Source: Pseudomonas pudica
Lineage (GTDB): Bacteria > Pseudomonadota > Gammaproteobacteria > Pseudomonadales > Pseudomonadaceae
DNA: 64,000 bases
Assembly: GCF_015680405.1 (NCBI RefSeq)
Contig: NZ_JADLJS010000002.1
Location: 186,001 to 250,000, forward strand
Direction: 5' to 3'
The translations under genes were made by a program, and so were the position numbers. The first letter of the stretch is position 1. Each line of letters begins with the position of its first letter. The notes under the pieces are model-generated. The model saw nothing but the letters and a program-made list of their open reading frames with translations. It ran no database searches and was not told the DNA's origin. Shown in pieces: positions 8,646-17,498 of this stretch.

Positions 8646-9899
8646 ATGTCGGGTAAAACAACAACAATGAACCGCACGCACTTCATTTCGGCCGCCTGGC
8701 TGGCCACATTCGCCATGCCGTTGCCGGCCATGGCGGACTTCATCGGCGACAGCCACGCCCGGTTGGAACTGCGCAATCACTACCTCAACCGCGACTTCCG
8801 CCAGAGCAACGCACCGCAGGCCAAGGCCGAGGAATGGGGCCAGGGCTTTACCGCCAAGCTGGAGTCGGGCTTCACCGAAGGCCCGGTCGGCTTTGGTGTC
8901 GACGCCATGGGGCAACTGGGCATCAAGCTCGACTCCAGCCGCGACCGCCGCAATACCGGCCTGCTGCCTTTCGGCCCGAACAGCCATGAGCCGGTCGATG
9001 ACTACAGCGAACTGGGCCTGACCGGCAAGGTGCGGGTGTCCAAGAGCACCCTGCGCCTGGGTACCTTGCAACCGATCCTGCCAGTGGTGGTGTACAACGA
9101 CACGCGCCTGCTGGCATCTACCTTCCAGGGTGGCCTGCTCACCAGCCAGGATCTGGCCGGCCTGACGTTCAACGCCGGCCGCCTGACCAAGGCCAACCTG
9201 CGTGATTCCTCGGGCCGCGACGACATCGGCTACGGCGCCGCCAGCAGCGACCACCTGGACTTCGGCGGCGGCAGCTACGCCATCACCCCGCAAACCAGCG
9301 TCAGCTACTACTACGCCAAGCTCGAGGACATCTACCGCCAGCAGTTCGTCGGCCTGATCGATACCCGCCCGCTGGGCGAAGGCCTGAGCCTGCGCACCGA
9401 CCTGCGCTACTTCGACAGCCGCAACGACGGCGCCGAGCGTGCCGGCAACATCGACAACCGCAACTTCAACGCCATGTTCACCCTTGGCGTACGGGCCCAC
9501 AAGTTCACCGCCGCCTGGCAGCAGATGTCCGGCGACAGTGCTTTCCCGTTCGTGAACGGCGGCGACCCGTTCACCGTCAACCTGGTCACCTACAACACCT
9601 TCACCCGCGCCGGGCTGGACTCGTGGCAGGTGCGCTACGACTACGACTTCGTCGCCATGGGTATCCCTGGCCTGAGCTTCATGACCCGCTACACCGATGG
9701 CCGCCACGCCGAAACCGCCACCGTCAGCAATGGCCGTGAGCGCGAACGCGACACCGACATCACCTATGTCATCCAGAGCGGCCCGTTCAAGGACGTCAGC
9801 CTGCGCTGGCGCAACGTCACCTTCCGTTCCGGCAATGGCCTGACCAACGCCGTGGACGAAAACCGCCTGATCATCGGCTACACCGTGGCGCTGTGGTAA
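8646..9899 (+). CDS. paaM: OprD-family outer-membrane porin of the phenylacetate operon
   Basis: This 417-residue protein is an OprD-type specific porin, in P. putida called PaaM/PhaK and linked to phenylacetate uptake across the outer membrane. After MSGKTTTMNRTHF comes a hydrophobic signal segment (ISAAWLATFAMPLPAMA) ending near residue 29, then the OprD start FIGDSHARLELRNHYLNRDF. The rest alternates in beta-strand fashion and ends with an aromatic residue (TVALW), as expected of a barrel. AGGGAAG precedes the ATG. It is 19 bases after paaL. Confidence 0.9.
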   Translation: MSGKTTTMNRTHFISAAWLATFAMPLPAMADFIGDSHARLELRNHYLNRDFRQSNAPQAKAEEWGQGFTAKLESGFTEGPVGFGVDAMGQLGIKLDSSRDRRNTGLLPFGPNSHEPVDDYSELGLTGKVRVSKSTLRLGTLQPILPVVVYNDTRLLASTFQGGLLTSQDLAGLTFNAGRLTKANLRDSSGRDDIGYGAASSDHLDFGGGSYAITPQTSVSYYYAKLEDIYRQQFVGLIDTRPLGEGLSLRTDLRYFDSRNDGAERAGNIDNRNFNAMFTLGVRAHKFTAAWQQMSGDSAFPFVNGGDPFTVNLVTYNTFTRAGLDSWQVRYDYDFVAMGIPGLSFMTRYTDGRHAETATVSNGRERERDTDITYVIQSGPFKDVSLRWRNVTFRSGNGLTNAVDENRLIIGYTVALW

Positions 9900-9926
9900 C
9901 AGCGCCCCTCTACTTTGGAGAACAGC

Positions 9927-11978
9927 ATGTCTGCCGCCCCTACCCTGCAAAGCTTCATCGCTGGCCGCTGGCTTGGCCAGCACGGCGCCCAGGCCCTGCG
10001 TAGCGCCCTAAATGGCCACGTTCTGGCCTACAGCCACGAAGAGCGCCCGGATTTCGCCGAAGCCGTGGACTTTGCCCGCGCCCGTGGCCTGGCTGCGCTG
10101 ATGGCCATGGACTTCCAGCAACGCGCTGCCCGCCTGAAGGCGCTGGCCCTGTACCTGGCCGAGCGCAAGGAGCAGCTTTACGCCCTGTCCCACCACAGCG
10201 GCGCCACCCGTGCCGACAGCTGGATCGACATCGAAGGCGGTAACGCCACGCTGTTCTCCTATGCGGGCATTGGCAGCCGCGAGTTGCCGTCGGGCAACCT
10301 GGTGCATGAAGGCCCGGCCATTCCACTGGGCAAGCAAGGCCATTTCGCCGGCAGCCACATCCTGGTGCCGCGCGCCGGCGTGGCGGTGCACATCAACGCC
10401 TTCAACTTCCCCATCTGGGGCATGCTGGAGAAGTTCGCCCCGACCTTCCTGGCCGGCATGCCGTGCATCGTCAAGCCGGCGACCTCGACCAGCTACCTGA
10501 CCGAGGCCGTGGTGCGCCTGATGAATGCATCCGGTCTGTTGCCCGAAGGCAGCCTGCAACTGGTGATCGGCAGCACCGGCGACCTGCTCGACCGCCTGCA
10601 AGGCCAGGACGTGGTGACCTTCACCGGTTCCGCCGACACCGCCGCCAAGTTGCGCGTCACGCCGAACCTGGTGCGCAACTCGGTGCCATTCACCGCCGAG
10701 GCCGATTCGCTGAACTGCGCCATCCTCGGCCCGGATGTGACCCCGGACAGCGAAGAGTTCGACCTGTACATCAAGGAGGTGGTCCGCGAAATGACCACCA
10801 AGGCCGGCCAGAAATGCACCGCCATCCGCCGTGCCATCGTACCGGCCAGGCACATCGACGCCGTTGCCACCCGCCTGCGGGAACGGCTGGCCAAGGTGGT
10901 GGTCGGTGACCCGTCGCTGGAAGGTGTGCGCATGGGCGCCCTGGCCTCCCACGACCAGCAGCACGATGTGGCCGAACGGGTGCGCAGCCTGCTGCAGAGC
11001 TGCGATCAGCTGTTCGGTGCCAGCGATGGTTTTGCACCGCGTGGCGAAGGTGTGGCCGAGGGGGCTTTCTTTGCCCCGACCCTGCTGCAGGCCCGTGACC
11101 CGCATGCCGAAGGCGGTGTCCACGATATCGAAGCGTTCGGCCCGGTCAGCACGTTGATGGCCTATGACGACCTCGATGAAGCTCTGGCGCTGGCCGCGCG
11201 GGGCAAAGGCAGCCTGGTGGCAACCCTGGTCACCGCCGACCGCAGCGTGGCAGCCAAGGCCATTCCGGTGGCTGCCGCCTGGCATGGCCGTCTGCTGGTG
11301 CTCGACAGCGAGGCGGCCAAGGAATCCACTGGGCATGGCTCGCCATTGCCACAGCTCAAGCACGGCGGCCCGGGCCGCGCTGGTGGTGGTGAGGAGCTGG
11401 GTGGCCTGCGTGCCGTCAAGCATTACCTGCAGCGTGCCGCAGTCCAGGGTTCGCCGAGCATGCTCTCGGCGGTAACCGGCGAATACGTGCGCGGTGGCGA
11501 AGTGATCGAAACCGAAGTGCACCCGTTCCGCCGCTATTTCGAGCAGTTGCGCATCGGTGAGTCGCTGCTCACCCACCGGCGCACCGTGACCGAAGCCGAC
11601 CTGGTCAACTTCGGTTGCCTGTCGGGTGACCATTTCTACATGCACTTCGACGAGATCGCCGCCAAGCAATCGCAGTTCGGCAAGCGCATCGCCCACGGCT
11701 ATTTCGTGTTGTCGGCAGCGGCCGGGCTGTTCGTCTCCCCGGGTGCAGGCCCGGTACTGGCCAACTATGGCCTGGATACCCTGCGCTTCATCAACCCGGT
11801 GGGCATCGGCGACACCATCCAGGCTCGGCTGACCTGCAAGCGCAAGATCGACCAGGGCAAGACCAGCCCGCTGGGCCAGCCCCAGGGCGTGGTGGCTTGG
11901 GATGTGGAGGTGACCAACCAGCTGGGTGAGCTGGTCGCCAGCTATGACATTCTCACCCTGGTGCTGAAACAGCCCTGA
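9927..11978 (+). CDS. paaZ: Bifunctional oxepin-CoA hydrolase / 3-oxo-5,6-dehydrosuberyl-CoA semialdehyde dehydrogenase
   Basis: PaaZ (paaN in P. putida literature) opens the oxepin-CoA ring and oxidises the resulting aldehyde with NADP+. The 683-residue protein is a fusion. Residues 1 to about 520 form an aldehyde dehydrogenase with Glu258 and the nucleophile Cys297 in [10 protein letters not shown], which match Glu256/Cys295 of the E. coli enzyme. Residues from about 535 form a MaoC-like hydratase with the GDHFYMHFD catalytic Asp568-His569 region and the GKRIAHGYF loop. The ATG at 9927 has GGAG 6 bases upstream. It is the last gene of the paa cluster here and is followed 107 bases later by a terminator. 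Confidence 0.96.
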   Translation: MSAAPTLQSFIAGRWLGQHGAQALRSALNGHVLAYSHEERPDFAEAVDFARARGLAALMAMDFQQRAARLKALALYLAERKEQLYALSHHSGATRADSWIDIEGGNATLFSYAGIGSRELPSGNLVHEGPAIPLGKQGHFAGSHILVPRAGVAVHINAFNFPIWGMLEKFAPTFLAGMPCIVKPATSTSYLTEAVVRLMNASGLLPEGSLQLVIGSTGDLLDRLQGQDVVTFTGSADTAAKLRVTPNLVRNSVPFTAEADSLNCAILGPDVTPDSEEFDLYIKEVVREMTTKAGQKCTAIRRAIVPARHIDAVATRLRERLAKVVVGDPSLEGVRMGALASHDQQHDVAERVRSLLQSCDQLFGASDGFAPRGEGVAEGAFFAPTLLQARDPHAEGGVHDIEAFGPVSTLMAYDDLDEALALAARGKGSLVATLVTADRSVAAKAIPVAAAWHGRLLVLDSEAAKESTGHGSPLPQLKHGGPGRAGGGEELGGLRAVKHYLQRAAVQGSPSMLSAVTGEYVRGGEVIETEVHPFRRYFEQLRIGESLLTHRRTVTEADLVNFGCLSGDHFYMHFDEIAAKQSQFGKRIAHGYFVLSAAAGLFVSPGAGPVLANYGLDTLRFINPVGIGDTIQARLTCKRKIDQGKTSPLGQPQGVVAWDVEVTNQLGELVASYDILTLVLKQP

Positions 11979-12085
11979 CAGTGCCGTTGGTCAGGGGCGG
12001 TGGGTATCCAACCGACCTCCCCTGGCTATGGCCGCTCTCATTCAATGAGGGGTGGTCAATGGCTTCGCCTCTCACTCCTGTATTG

Positions 12086-12112
12086 GGCCCGCCTGATCGC
12101 GGGCCGTTTTTT
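12086..12112 (+). terminator. Intrinsic terminator downstream of paaZ
   Basis: A 7-bp stem GGCCCGC / GCGGGCC with loop CTGATC is followed by G and six T residues. It closes the paa unit and lies 22 bases before the small ORF at 12135. Confidence 0.88.
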
Positions 12113-12134
12113 CATCGAGAACGAGGGTTGCAGG

Positions 12135-12305
12135 ATGGAAGACTTGCTTGGTATGGGTGGCGGCAGCGCACCGGATGACTGGCCTGAACTCGAACCGGAC
12201 CGGGGCAATGACCGGGCAGATGACCCGGATGCCGACCCCAACGTGACAGATGACGAAGAAAACCGCCCGGGCGTGCCGGCCAGCGACCCCGAGTCCGGTG
12301 CCTGA
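12135..12305 (+). CDS. Small acidic protein of unknown function
   Basis: The predicted product is 56 residues. It begins MEDLLGMGGGSAPDDWPELE and continues as a run rich in Asp, Glu, Pro and Asn, with almost no hydrophobic residues after position 20. I do not recognise a family. It would be intrinsically disordered and strongly acidic. A possible ribosome site GAGGG lies 7 bases before the ATG. It starts just after the paaZ terminator and ends 60 bases before the convergent transporter gene, so it would need its own promoter or read-through. It could be a real microprotein or chance; the clean start context and coding-like composition make it worth keeping. Confidence 0.45.
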   Translation: MEDLLGMGGGSAPDDWPELEPDRGNDRADDPDADPNVTDDEENRPGVPASDPESGA

Positions 12306-12365
12306 CACTCATGCGGGCGGCCTGCACATACCTGCAGGAACGGCCTTGCCAACATAACCCTCGGG

Positions 12366-13784
12366 TTACGGCATCACCGGCGGCAGGTACTGCAACGTCG
12401 TGCCCAATGCCCACAGCAACACCAGCACCAGCGGCACGTGCACCAGCAACTGCACGAACGAAAAGCCGATCAGGTCACGTGCCTTGAGCCCCAGCACCCC
12501 CAGTAGCGGCAGCATGTAGAACGGGTTGATCAGGTTCGGCAAGGCTTCGGCGGCGTTGTAGATCTGCACTGCCCAGCCCAGGTGGTACTGCAGGTCATTG
12601 GCCACCAGCATCACGTACGGCGCCTCGATGATCCACTTGCCACCGCCCGAAGGGATGAAGAAGCCCAGCACCGCCGAATACACGCCCATCAGCACGGCAT
12701 AGGTGTCATGCGTGGCGATCTGGGTGAAGAACAGCGAAATGTGGTGGGCCAGGGTCTGCTCGTCGACGCCCTTCACTTGCGTGAGGATGGCCGCGATCGA
12801 ACCATACAGCGGGAACTGGATCAGCACCCCGGTGGTGGTCGGAACCGCACGCGCCACCGCATCGAGGAAGCTGCGCGGGCGCCAGTGCAGCAAGGCACCG
12901 AGCATGATGAACAACAGGTTGTAGGTGTTCAGCCCGGAAATGGCGGTAATCGCCGGCTTGGTGGCGAACTCCTGGTACAGCCAGCCGGCGGCCAGGGCCA
13001 CCAGCAGCAGGATCAGAATGGGGCTGTGTTCAAGCCATTCGCCCGGGCGGGTGCGCTGGGGTGCCGGTGGCGCGGTGAAGCTTGGGTCGACTCCGCAGTC
13101 CTGGGCGCTGCGCGCGCTATTCGGGCCCGGGGCCGTGGCGTAGGCGATCACCAGCGAGACCACCACCAACGCCGCCAGCATCACGCCGGACTGCCAGAGG
13201 AAGATGGTTTCGGTGAACGGGATCACCCCGGTAATCGACAGGATCGAAGGTGGCAGGCTGGCCGGGTTGGCCTGCAGTTGCGCCGCCGACGAAGACAGGC
13301 CCAGCGCCCACACCGCGCCCAGGCCCAGGTAGGCGGCGGCGCCGGCGGCGCGGTAGTCCATCTTCAGCTCGGTGCGCCGGGCCAGGGCGCGCACCAGCAG
13401 GCCGCCGAACACCAGCGACAGGCCCCAGTTGAGCAGCGATGCCAGCATCGAGATCAGCGCCACCCAGCACACCGCCGAACGGCCATTGCCGGGGATGCGC
13501 GCCAGGCGGTCGATCAGCCGCGCCGCGGGCGGCGAACTGGCTACCACATAGCCGCCGATCACCACAAAGGCCATCTGCATGGTGAACGGGATAAGGCTCC
13601 AGAAGCCATCGCCAAAGGCCTTGGCGGTGTCGGTCGGCTTGGCGCCCATGGCCAGGGCACCGATGCACACCAGCAGCACCGCCAGGGCGGCAAACACCCA
13701 GGAATCGGGGAACCAGCGTTCGGCCCAGTTGGAGCAGCGCAAGGCAAAGCGCGCGGAACGGCTGTCTTGAATTTCAGCGGCCAC
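12366..13784 (-). CDS. atoE: AtoE-family short-chain fatty acid transporter
   Basis: This 472-residue integral membrane protein belongs to the AtoE family, which imports short-chain fatty acids such as acetoacetate or butyrate. It begins with a hydrophilic stretch and NWAERWFPDSWVFAALAVLL. The family-typical FVVIGGYVVASSPPAARLIDR and FFIPSGGGKWIIEAPYV segments and about 12 hydrophobic helices follow. It is downstream of two CoA-transferase subunits on the same strand, separated from them by a REP pair. The context suggests uptake of a short-chain acid that is then activated by CoA transfer. The exact substrate cannot be read from the sequence. Confidence 0.9.
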   Translation of the reverse strand: MAAEIQDSRSARFALRCSNWAERWFPDSWVFAALAVLLVCIGALAMGAKPTDTAKAFGDGFWSLIPFTMQMAFVVIGGYVVASSPPAARLIDRLARIPGNGRSAVCWVALISMLASLLNWGLSLVFGGLLVRALARRTELKMDYRAAGAAAYLGLGAVWALGLSSSAAQLQANPASLPPSILSITGVIPFTETIFLWQSGVMLAALVVVSLVIAYATAPGPNSARSAQDCGVDPSFTAPPAPQRTRPGEWLEHSPILILLLVALAAGWLYQEFATKPAITAISGLNTYNLLFIMLGALLHWRPRSFLDAVARAVPTTTGVLIQFPLYGSIAAILTQVKGVDEQTLAHHISLFFTQIATHDTYAVLMGVYSAVLGFFIPSGGGKWIIEAPYVMLVANDLQYHLGWAVQIYNAAEALPNLINPFYMLPLLGVLGLKARDLIGFSFVQLLVHVPLVLVLLWALGTTLQYLPPVMP

Positions 13785-13833
13785 AGTTCAATTCCTTTTA
13801 TTGGTTTTATCGGATACATCAGCAAACGCAAAA

Positions 13834-13956
13834 CCCCTGTAGGAGCGACCTTGTGTCGCGAAAGGGCCGCAAAGCGGCCCCTCGATCTCGGCATCGATGC
13901 CAAAATCGAAGGGCTGCGGTGCAGCCCTTTCGCGACACAAGGCCGCTCCTACAGGG
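13834..13956. repeat. Inverted REP pair within the CoA-transferase/AtoE operon
   Basis: One copy reads CTGTAGGAGCGACCTTGTGT and the facing copy GCGACACAAGGCCGCTCCTA, with short GGGCCGCAAAGCGGCCC and GGGCTGCGGTGCAGCCC stems between them. It lies inside the leftward unit between the CoA-transferase B gene and atoE, where it may create unequal expression. Confidence 0.87.
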
Positions 13957-13974
13957 GCGGTGCGCGGCGATAGA

Positions 13975-14631
13975 TTAGAAGGTCATTTCCTTCACATCAT
14001 CCGGCACGATCAGCTTGCCGGCGGTTTTCTCGATGATTTCCTCAACGCTCACCCCTGGCGCAGTCTCGCGCAGGATGAAGGCGCCGTCTTCGATTTCCAG
14101 GTAGGCCAGGTCGGTCAGCACCTTGCGGATGCAGCCAGCGCCGGTCAACGGCAGGCTGCACTGCGGCAGCAGTTTGGACTCGCCGTCCTTGGAGGCGTGA
14201 GTCATGGTGACGATGATGTTCTCGGCACCGGCCACCAGGTCCATGGCGCCGCCCATGCCCTTCACCAGCTTGCCCGGGATCATCCACGAGGCGATATTGC
14301 CTTGCACATCCACTTCGAAAGCGCCGAGCACGGTCAGGTCGACATGGCCGCCACGGATCATGGCGAACGACTGCGCAGAATCGAAGATCGAGGCACCGCG
14401 GCGGGCGGTGACGGTCTGCTTGCCGGCGTTGATCATGTCGGCATCGATGGTGCCTTCAGTGGGGAATTCGCCCATGCCGAGCAGGCCGTTTTCCGATTGC
14501 AACATCACATCCATGTCGGCGGGTACGTAGTTGGCCACCAGGGTCGGAATGCCGATGCCCAGGTTGACGTAGTAGCCGTCCTTCAGTTCACGGGCGACGC
14601 GTTGCGCCATCTGTTCGCGGGTCAGTGCCAT
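13975..14631 (-). CDS. atoA: 3-oxoacid CoA-transferase subunit B
   Basis: This 218-residue beta subunit carries the catalytic glutamate of class I CoA transferases, Glu47 in QSENGLLGMG, which forms the glutamyl-CoA intermediate. The remaining family landmarks are VNLGIGIPTLV near residue 22 and GGHVDLTVLGAFEVD. It pairs with the alpha subunit encoded 35 bases upstream on the same strand. The products move CoA from succinyl-CoA (or acetyl-CoA) to acetoacetate or a related short-chain acid. Names such as scoB are used in other species. Confidence 0.93.
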   Translation of the reverse strand: MALTREQMAQRVARELKDGYYVNLGIGIPTLVANYVPADMDVMLQSENGLLGMGEFPTEGTIDADMINAGKQTVTARRGASIFDSAQSFAMIRGGHVDLTVLGAFEVDVQGNIASWMIPGKLVKGMGGAMDLVAGAENIIVTMTHASKDGESKLLPQCSLPLTGAGCIRKVLTDLAYLEIEDGAFILRETAPGVSVEEIIEKTAGKLIVPDDVKEMTF

Positions 14632-14666
14632 GGTCAGGATCTCTTTGTTGTTCTGGTGGATGGCGC

Positions 14667-15365
14667 TCAGGCCTTGACGGTGCGCTTTTCGATACGCTTT
14701 TCGAAGGTGCCGACGATGACGCGGTCCACATAGATGCCCGGGGTGTGGATCTCGCTGGGCAACAGCACGCCAGGTTCGACAATCTCTTCCACTTCGACCA
14801 CGGTGATCTTGCCGGCAGTGGCTGCCAGCGGGTTGAAGTTTTGCGCGGTGTTGCGGTACACCACGTTGCCGTAGTGGTCGGCCTTCCAGCCCTTGACGAT
14901 GGCGAAGTCGCCGGTGATGGATTCTTCGAGGATGTACTTGCGGCCGTTGAACTCGCGCACTTCCTTGCCGTCGGCAACCGGGGTGCCGTAGCCGGTGGCC
15001 GTGTAGAAGGCCGGGATGCCGGCGCCACCGGCGCGCATTTTCTCGGCGAGGGTGCCTTGCGGGGTCAGTTCCACTTCCAGCTCGCCGCTCAGCAGTTGGC
15101 GTTCGAACTCGGCGTTCTCCCCCACGTAGGAAGCGACCATCTTGCGGATCTGCCGGTCCTCCAGCAGCACGCCCAGGCCAAAGCCATCGACACCGCAGTT
15201 GTTGGAAACCACCGTAAGGCCCTTGACGCCACGGCGCTTGATTTCACTGATAAGGTTTTCCGGGATGCCGCACAGGCCGAAACCACCAGCCAGTACCGTC
15301 ATGTTGTCGGTCAGGCCTTCGAGTGCCTGTTCATAGGTTGCAACGCGCTTGTCCAGTCCGGCCAT
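14667..15365 (-). CDS. atoD: 3-oxoacid CoA-transferase subunit A
   Basis: The alpha subunit has 232 residues, starting [18 protein letters not shown]. It contains the family glycine motif [15 protein letters not shown] and the [12 protein letters not shown] loop. I chose the ATG at 15365 because GGCGG lies just upstream and the length fits the family; the frame stays open further upstream without family similarity. It is the first gene of the leftward unit CoA-transferase A, B, AtoE, and is divergent from a LysR regulator across 140 bases. Confidence 0.94.
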   Translation of the reverse strand: MAGLDKRVATYEQALEGLTDNMTVLAGGFGLCGIPENLISEIKRRGVKGLTVVSNNCGVDGFGLGVLLEDRQIRKMVASYVGENAEFERQLLSGELEVELTPQGTLAEKMRAGGAGIPAFYTATGYGTPVADGKEVREFNGRKYILEESITGDFAIVKGWKADHYGNVVYRNTAQNFNPLAATAGKITVVEVEEIVEPGVLLPSEIHTPGIYVDRVIVGTFEKRIEKRTVKA

Positions 15366-15462
15366 GCTGATCCGCCTTTTGTAGTTGTTGAACCGACGAG
15401 GCTGTCGGTGAGCGTGTGAGGACATCTTCACCGTAAGCGACTGATTTGTTAATTTTGTTTTC

Positions 15463-15488
15463 ATCATCGATTGATAACTTTTGCAAAA
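15463..15488. promoter_or_regulatory. Candidate LysR operators in the CoA-transferase/LysR divergent region
   Basis: The AT-rich divergent spacer holds the near-palindrome ATCATCGATTGAT (15463-15475) and the perfect palindrome TTTTGCAAAA (15479-15488), 18-43 bases before the LysR ATG. Such paired sites suit autoregulation plus control of the divergent operon. Function is inferred from position. Confidence 0.4.
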
Positions 15489-15505
15489 CAACCAAAAGGC
15501 CTGTC

Positions 15506-16411
15506 ATGAACGTCAAGCAACTGCGCGCCTTTGTCGCTGTGGCCAAGTACCAGAGCTTCGCTCAGGCCGGTGAACACCTGCATGTCTCACAACCGGCCCT
15601 GAGCCTGACCATCAAGGCCCTGGAAGAAAACCTTGGCGGCGCCCTGCTGAGCCGCACCACACGCAGCGTCAGCCTGACTGCCGAGGGCGAGGTGCTGCTG
15701 CCGCTGGCGCGGCGCCTGCTGGCCGACTGGGACGACACCGAAGAAATGCTGCGCCAGCGTTTCACCCTGCAACTGGGCCGGGTTTCGGTGGCGGCCATGC
15801 CGGCCTTTGCCGGCAACCTGCTGCCCTACTCGCTGAAGGTATTTCGCCAGCGTTACCCGAAGGTCAACGTCACGGTGCACGATGTGATCAACGAACAGGT
15901 GCAGGAACTGGTGCGCCATCGTCGCGTCGAACTGGGCATCGGCTTCGAACCGGACAACATCGATGGCCTGGATTTCCACCCGTTGTACATGGACCGCTTC
16001 GTCGCCGTGGTGCCCGCCGATTCGCCCTTGGCGCAGCTGCCTCGGGTCAGCTGGGCACAGTTGCTGGCCGAAGACTTCGTTGCCCTGCAACGCCCTTCGG
16101 CGGTGCGCCTGCTGATGGAACAGAACGTGGCCGCCCAGCACGGCAAACTGGCGGTGGCTTTCGAAAGCCACCAGCTGTCGACCATCGGCCGCATGGTTGC
16201 CAGTGGCCTGGGGGTCAGTGCCGTGCCGGCACTGTGCATCAACCAGATGCAGGAGCTTGGCGCCCGCTGCGTGACCCTGGTCGAGCCCACGGTCGAGCGC
16301 CGCATTGGCGTGGTTGCCCTCAGCGAACACAAGCTTTCCACGGCGGCGCAAGCGCTGCTTGAGGTACTGCTTACCAATACCCGCATACCGGAGGTGACAT
16401 GCGTTACGTGA
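15506..16411 (+). CDS. LysR-family transcriptional regulator of the CoA-transferase locus
   Basis: This 301-residue protein has an N-terminal winged helix ([20 protein letters not shown], then [15 protein letters not shown]) and a C-terminal periplasmic-binding-like effector domain starting near residue 90. The ATG at 15506 gives the canonical LysR start; the longer frame upstream is not LysR-like. It is transcribed away from the CoA-transferase genes, the usual LysR arrangement, so it probably controls them with an organic acid or CoA ester as inducer. Its last 13 bases overlap the following aldo-keto reductase gene. Confidence 0.9.
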   Translation: MNVKQLRAFVAVAKYQSFAQAGEHLHVSQPALSLTIKALEENLGGALLSRTTRSVSLTAEGEVLLPLARRLLADWDDTEEMLRQRFTLQLGRVSVAAMPAFAGNLLPYSLKVFRQRYPKVNVTVHDVINEQVQELVRHRRVELGIGFEPDNIDGLDFHPLYMDRFVAVVPADSPLAQLPRVSWAQLLAEDFVALQRPSAVRLLMEQNVAAQHGKLAVAFESHQLSTIGRMVASGLGVSAVPALCINQMQELGARCVTLVEPTVERRIGVVALSEHKLSTAAQALLEVLLTNTRIPEVTCVT

Positions 16412-17220
16412 AACTGGCAGGTTCGAGCGTTCCGGCCATCGGCCAGGGTACCTGGTACATGGGTGAAGATCCGGCCCGCAAGGCGGCCGAGGTGGCGGCC
16501 CTGCAACAGGGCATCGAACTTGGCCTGAGCCTGATCGATACCGCCGAGATGTATGCCGAAGGTGGCGCGGAAGAAGTGGTCGGCCAGGCCATTGCCGGGC
16601 GCCGCGACCAGGTGTTCCTGGTCAGCAAGGTGTACCCGCACAATGCCAGCCGGCTCGGTATGGCGGCGGCCTGCGAACGCAGCCTCACGCGCCTGGGCAC
16701 TGACTGCATCGACCTGTATCTGTTGCACTGGCGTGGCCAGCACCCGCTGGAGGAAACCGTCGAGGCCTTCGAGCGCTTGCGCGAGCAAGGCAAGATCAAG
16801 CGCTGGGGTGTTTCCAATTTCGACGTCGACGACCTGCGCGAGCTGCACAACCCCGATTGCGCCACCAACCAGGTGCTGTACAACCCGGCCCAGCGTGGCA
16901 TCGAGTTCGACCTGTTGCCGTGGTGCGAAAAGCGCGCCCTGCCGACCATGGCCTACTGCCCGCTGGCCCAGGCCGGGCGCCTGCTGCAGCACCCGGTGCT
17001 GGCGCAAATCGCCGAGCGCCATGGCGCCACGGCGGCTCAGGTCAGCCTGGCCTGGGTGACCCGGGATGACGGGGTGATAGCCATCCCCAAGGCCGTGGCG
17101 CCCGAGCATGTGCGGCTGAATGCGGCTGCGGGTTCGTTGACCCTGACCAGCGAAGACCTGCGGGCGATCGACCGGGCGTTCCCGGCACCGACACGCAAGC
17201 AACGGTTGGCGATGGTGTAG
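16399..17220 (+). CDS. Aldo-keto reductase
   Basis: This 273-residue NADPH-dependent oxidoreductase has the complete aldo-keto reductase tetrad: Asp47 and Tyr52 in DTAEMY, Lys77 in SKVYP, and His110 in YLLHW. The C-terminal IPKAV nucleotide-binding motif is also present. The gene overlaps the LysR regulator by 13 bases and shares its strand, so the two are likely cotranscribed. It belongs to the short YeaE/DkgA-like branch reducing small aldehydes. The physiological substrate is unknown. Confidence 0.92.
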   Translation: MRYVKLAGSSVPAIGQGTWYMGEDPARKAAEVAALQQGIELGLSLIDTAEMYAEGGAEEVVGQAIAGRRDQVFLVSKVYPHNASRLGMAAACERSLTRLGTDCIDLYLLHWRGQHPLEETVEAFERLREQGKIKRWGVSNFDVDDLRELHNPDCATNQVLYNPAQRGIEFDLLPWCEKRALPTMAYCPLAQAGRLLQHPVLAQIAERHGATAAQVSLAWVTRDDGVIAIPKAVAPEHVRLNAAAGSLTLTSEDLRAIDRAFPAPTRKQRLAMV

Positions 17221-17241
17221 CGACTGGCACGAAATCGCTTT

Positions 17242-17361
17242 TTGTAGGAGCGGCCTTGCGTCGCGAAAGGGCCGCAAAGCGGCCCCAGCATTATCTGCAG
17301 TGACGCCGAAATCCTGGGGCTGCTACGCAGCCCTTTCGCGACGCAAGGCCGCCCCCACAGG
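17242..17361. repeat. Inverted REP pair (GCGACGCAAGGCCGC type)
   Basis: TGTAGGAGCGGCCTTGCGTC faces GCGACGCAAGGCCGCCCCCA, with GGCCGCAAAGCGGCC and GGGCTGCTACGCAGCCC stems between. It is the first of two adjacent REP pairs between the convergent aldo-keto reductase and dnaE2 genes. Confidence 0.87.
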
Positions 17362-17390
17362 TCAGCGCAATCCGGACTATGGCGAGACTC

Positions 17391-17479
17391 CTGTAGGAGC
17401 GGGCGCGCCCGCGAACACCGCAAAGCCGGTGCCATGCACCGCAGTGCCTGCTTCGCGGGCTTGCCCGCTCCCACAAGGG
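17391..17479. repeat. Inverted REP pair (classical GCGGGCnnGCCCGC type)
   Basis: GAGCGGGCGCGCCCGCGAAC faces CTTCGCGGGCTTGCCCGCTC around a small GGTGCCATGCACC stem. It is directly next to a REP pair of the other class, giving four REP cores in about 240 bases between convergent genes. Confidence 0.87.
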
Positions 17480-17498
17480 CCCGCGCAAAGATGGGGAT

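Noticed and set aside
10008..11696. 562-codon open frame antisense to paaZ
   Set aside because: Compositional shadow of paaZ, with no domain or ribosome site.
17242..17479. Repeated palindromes resembling a small CRISPR or tandem repeat
   Set aside because: The units are facing REP elements of two classes with unequal spacers, not regularly spaced direct repeats; no cas genes are present.
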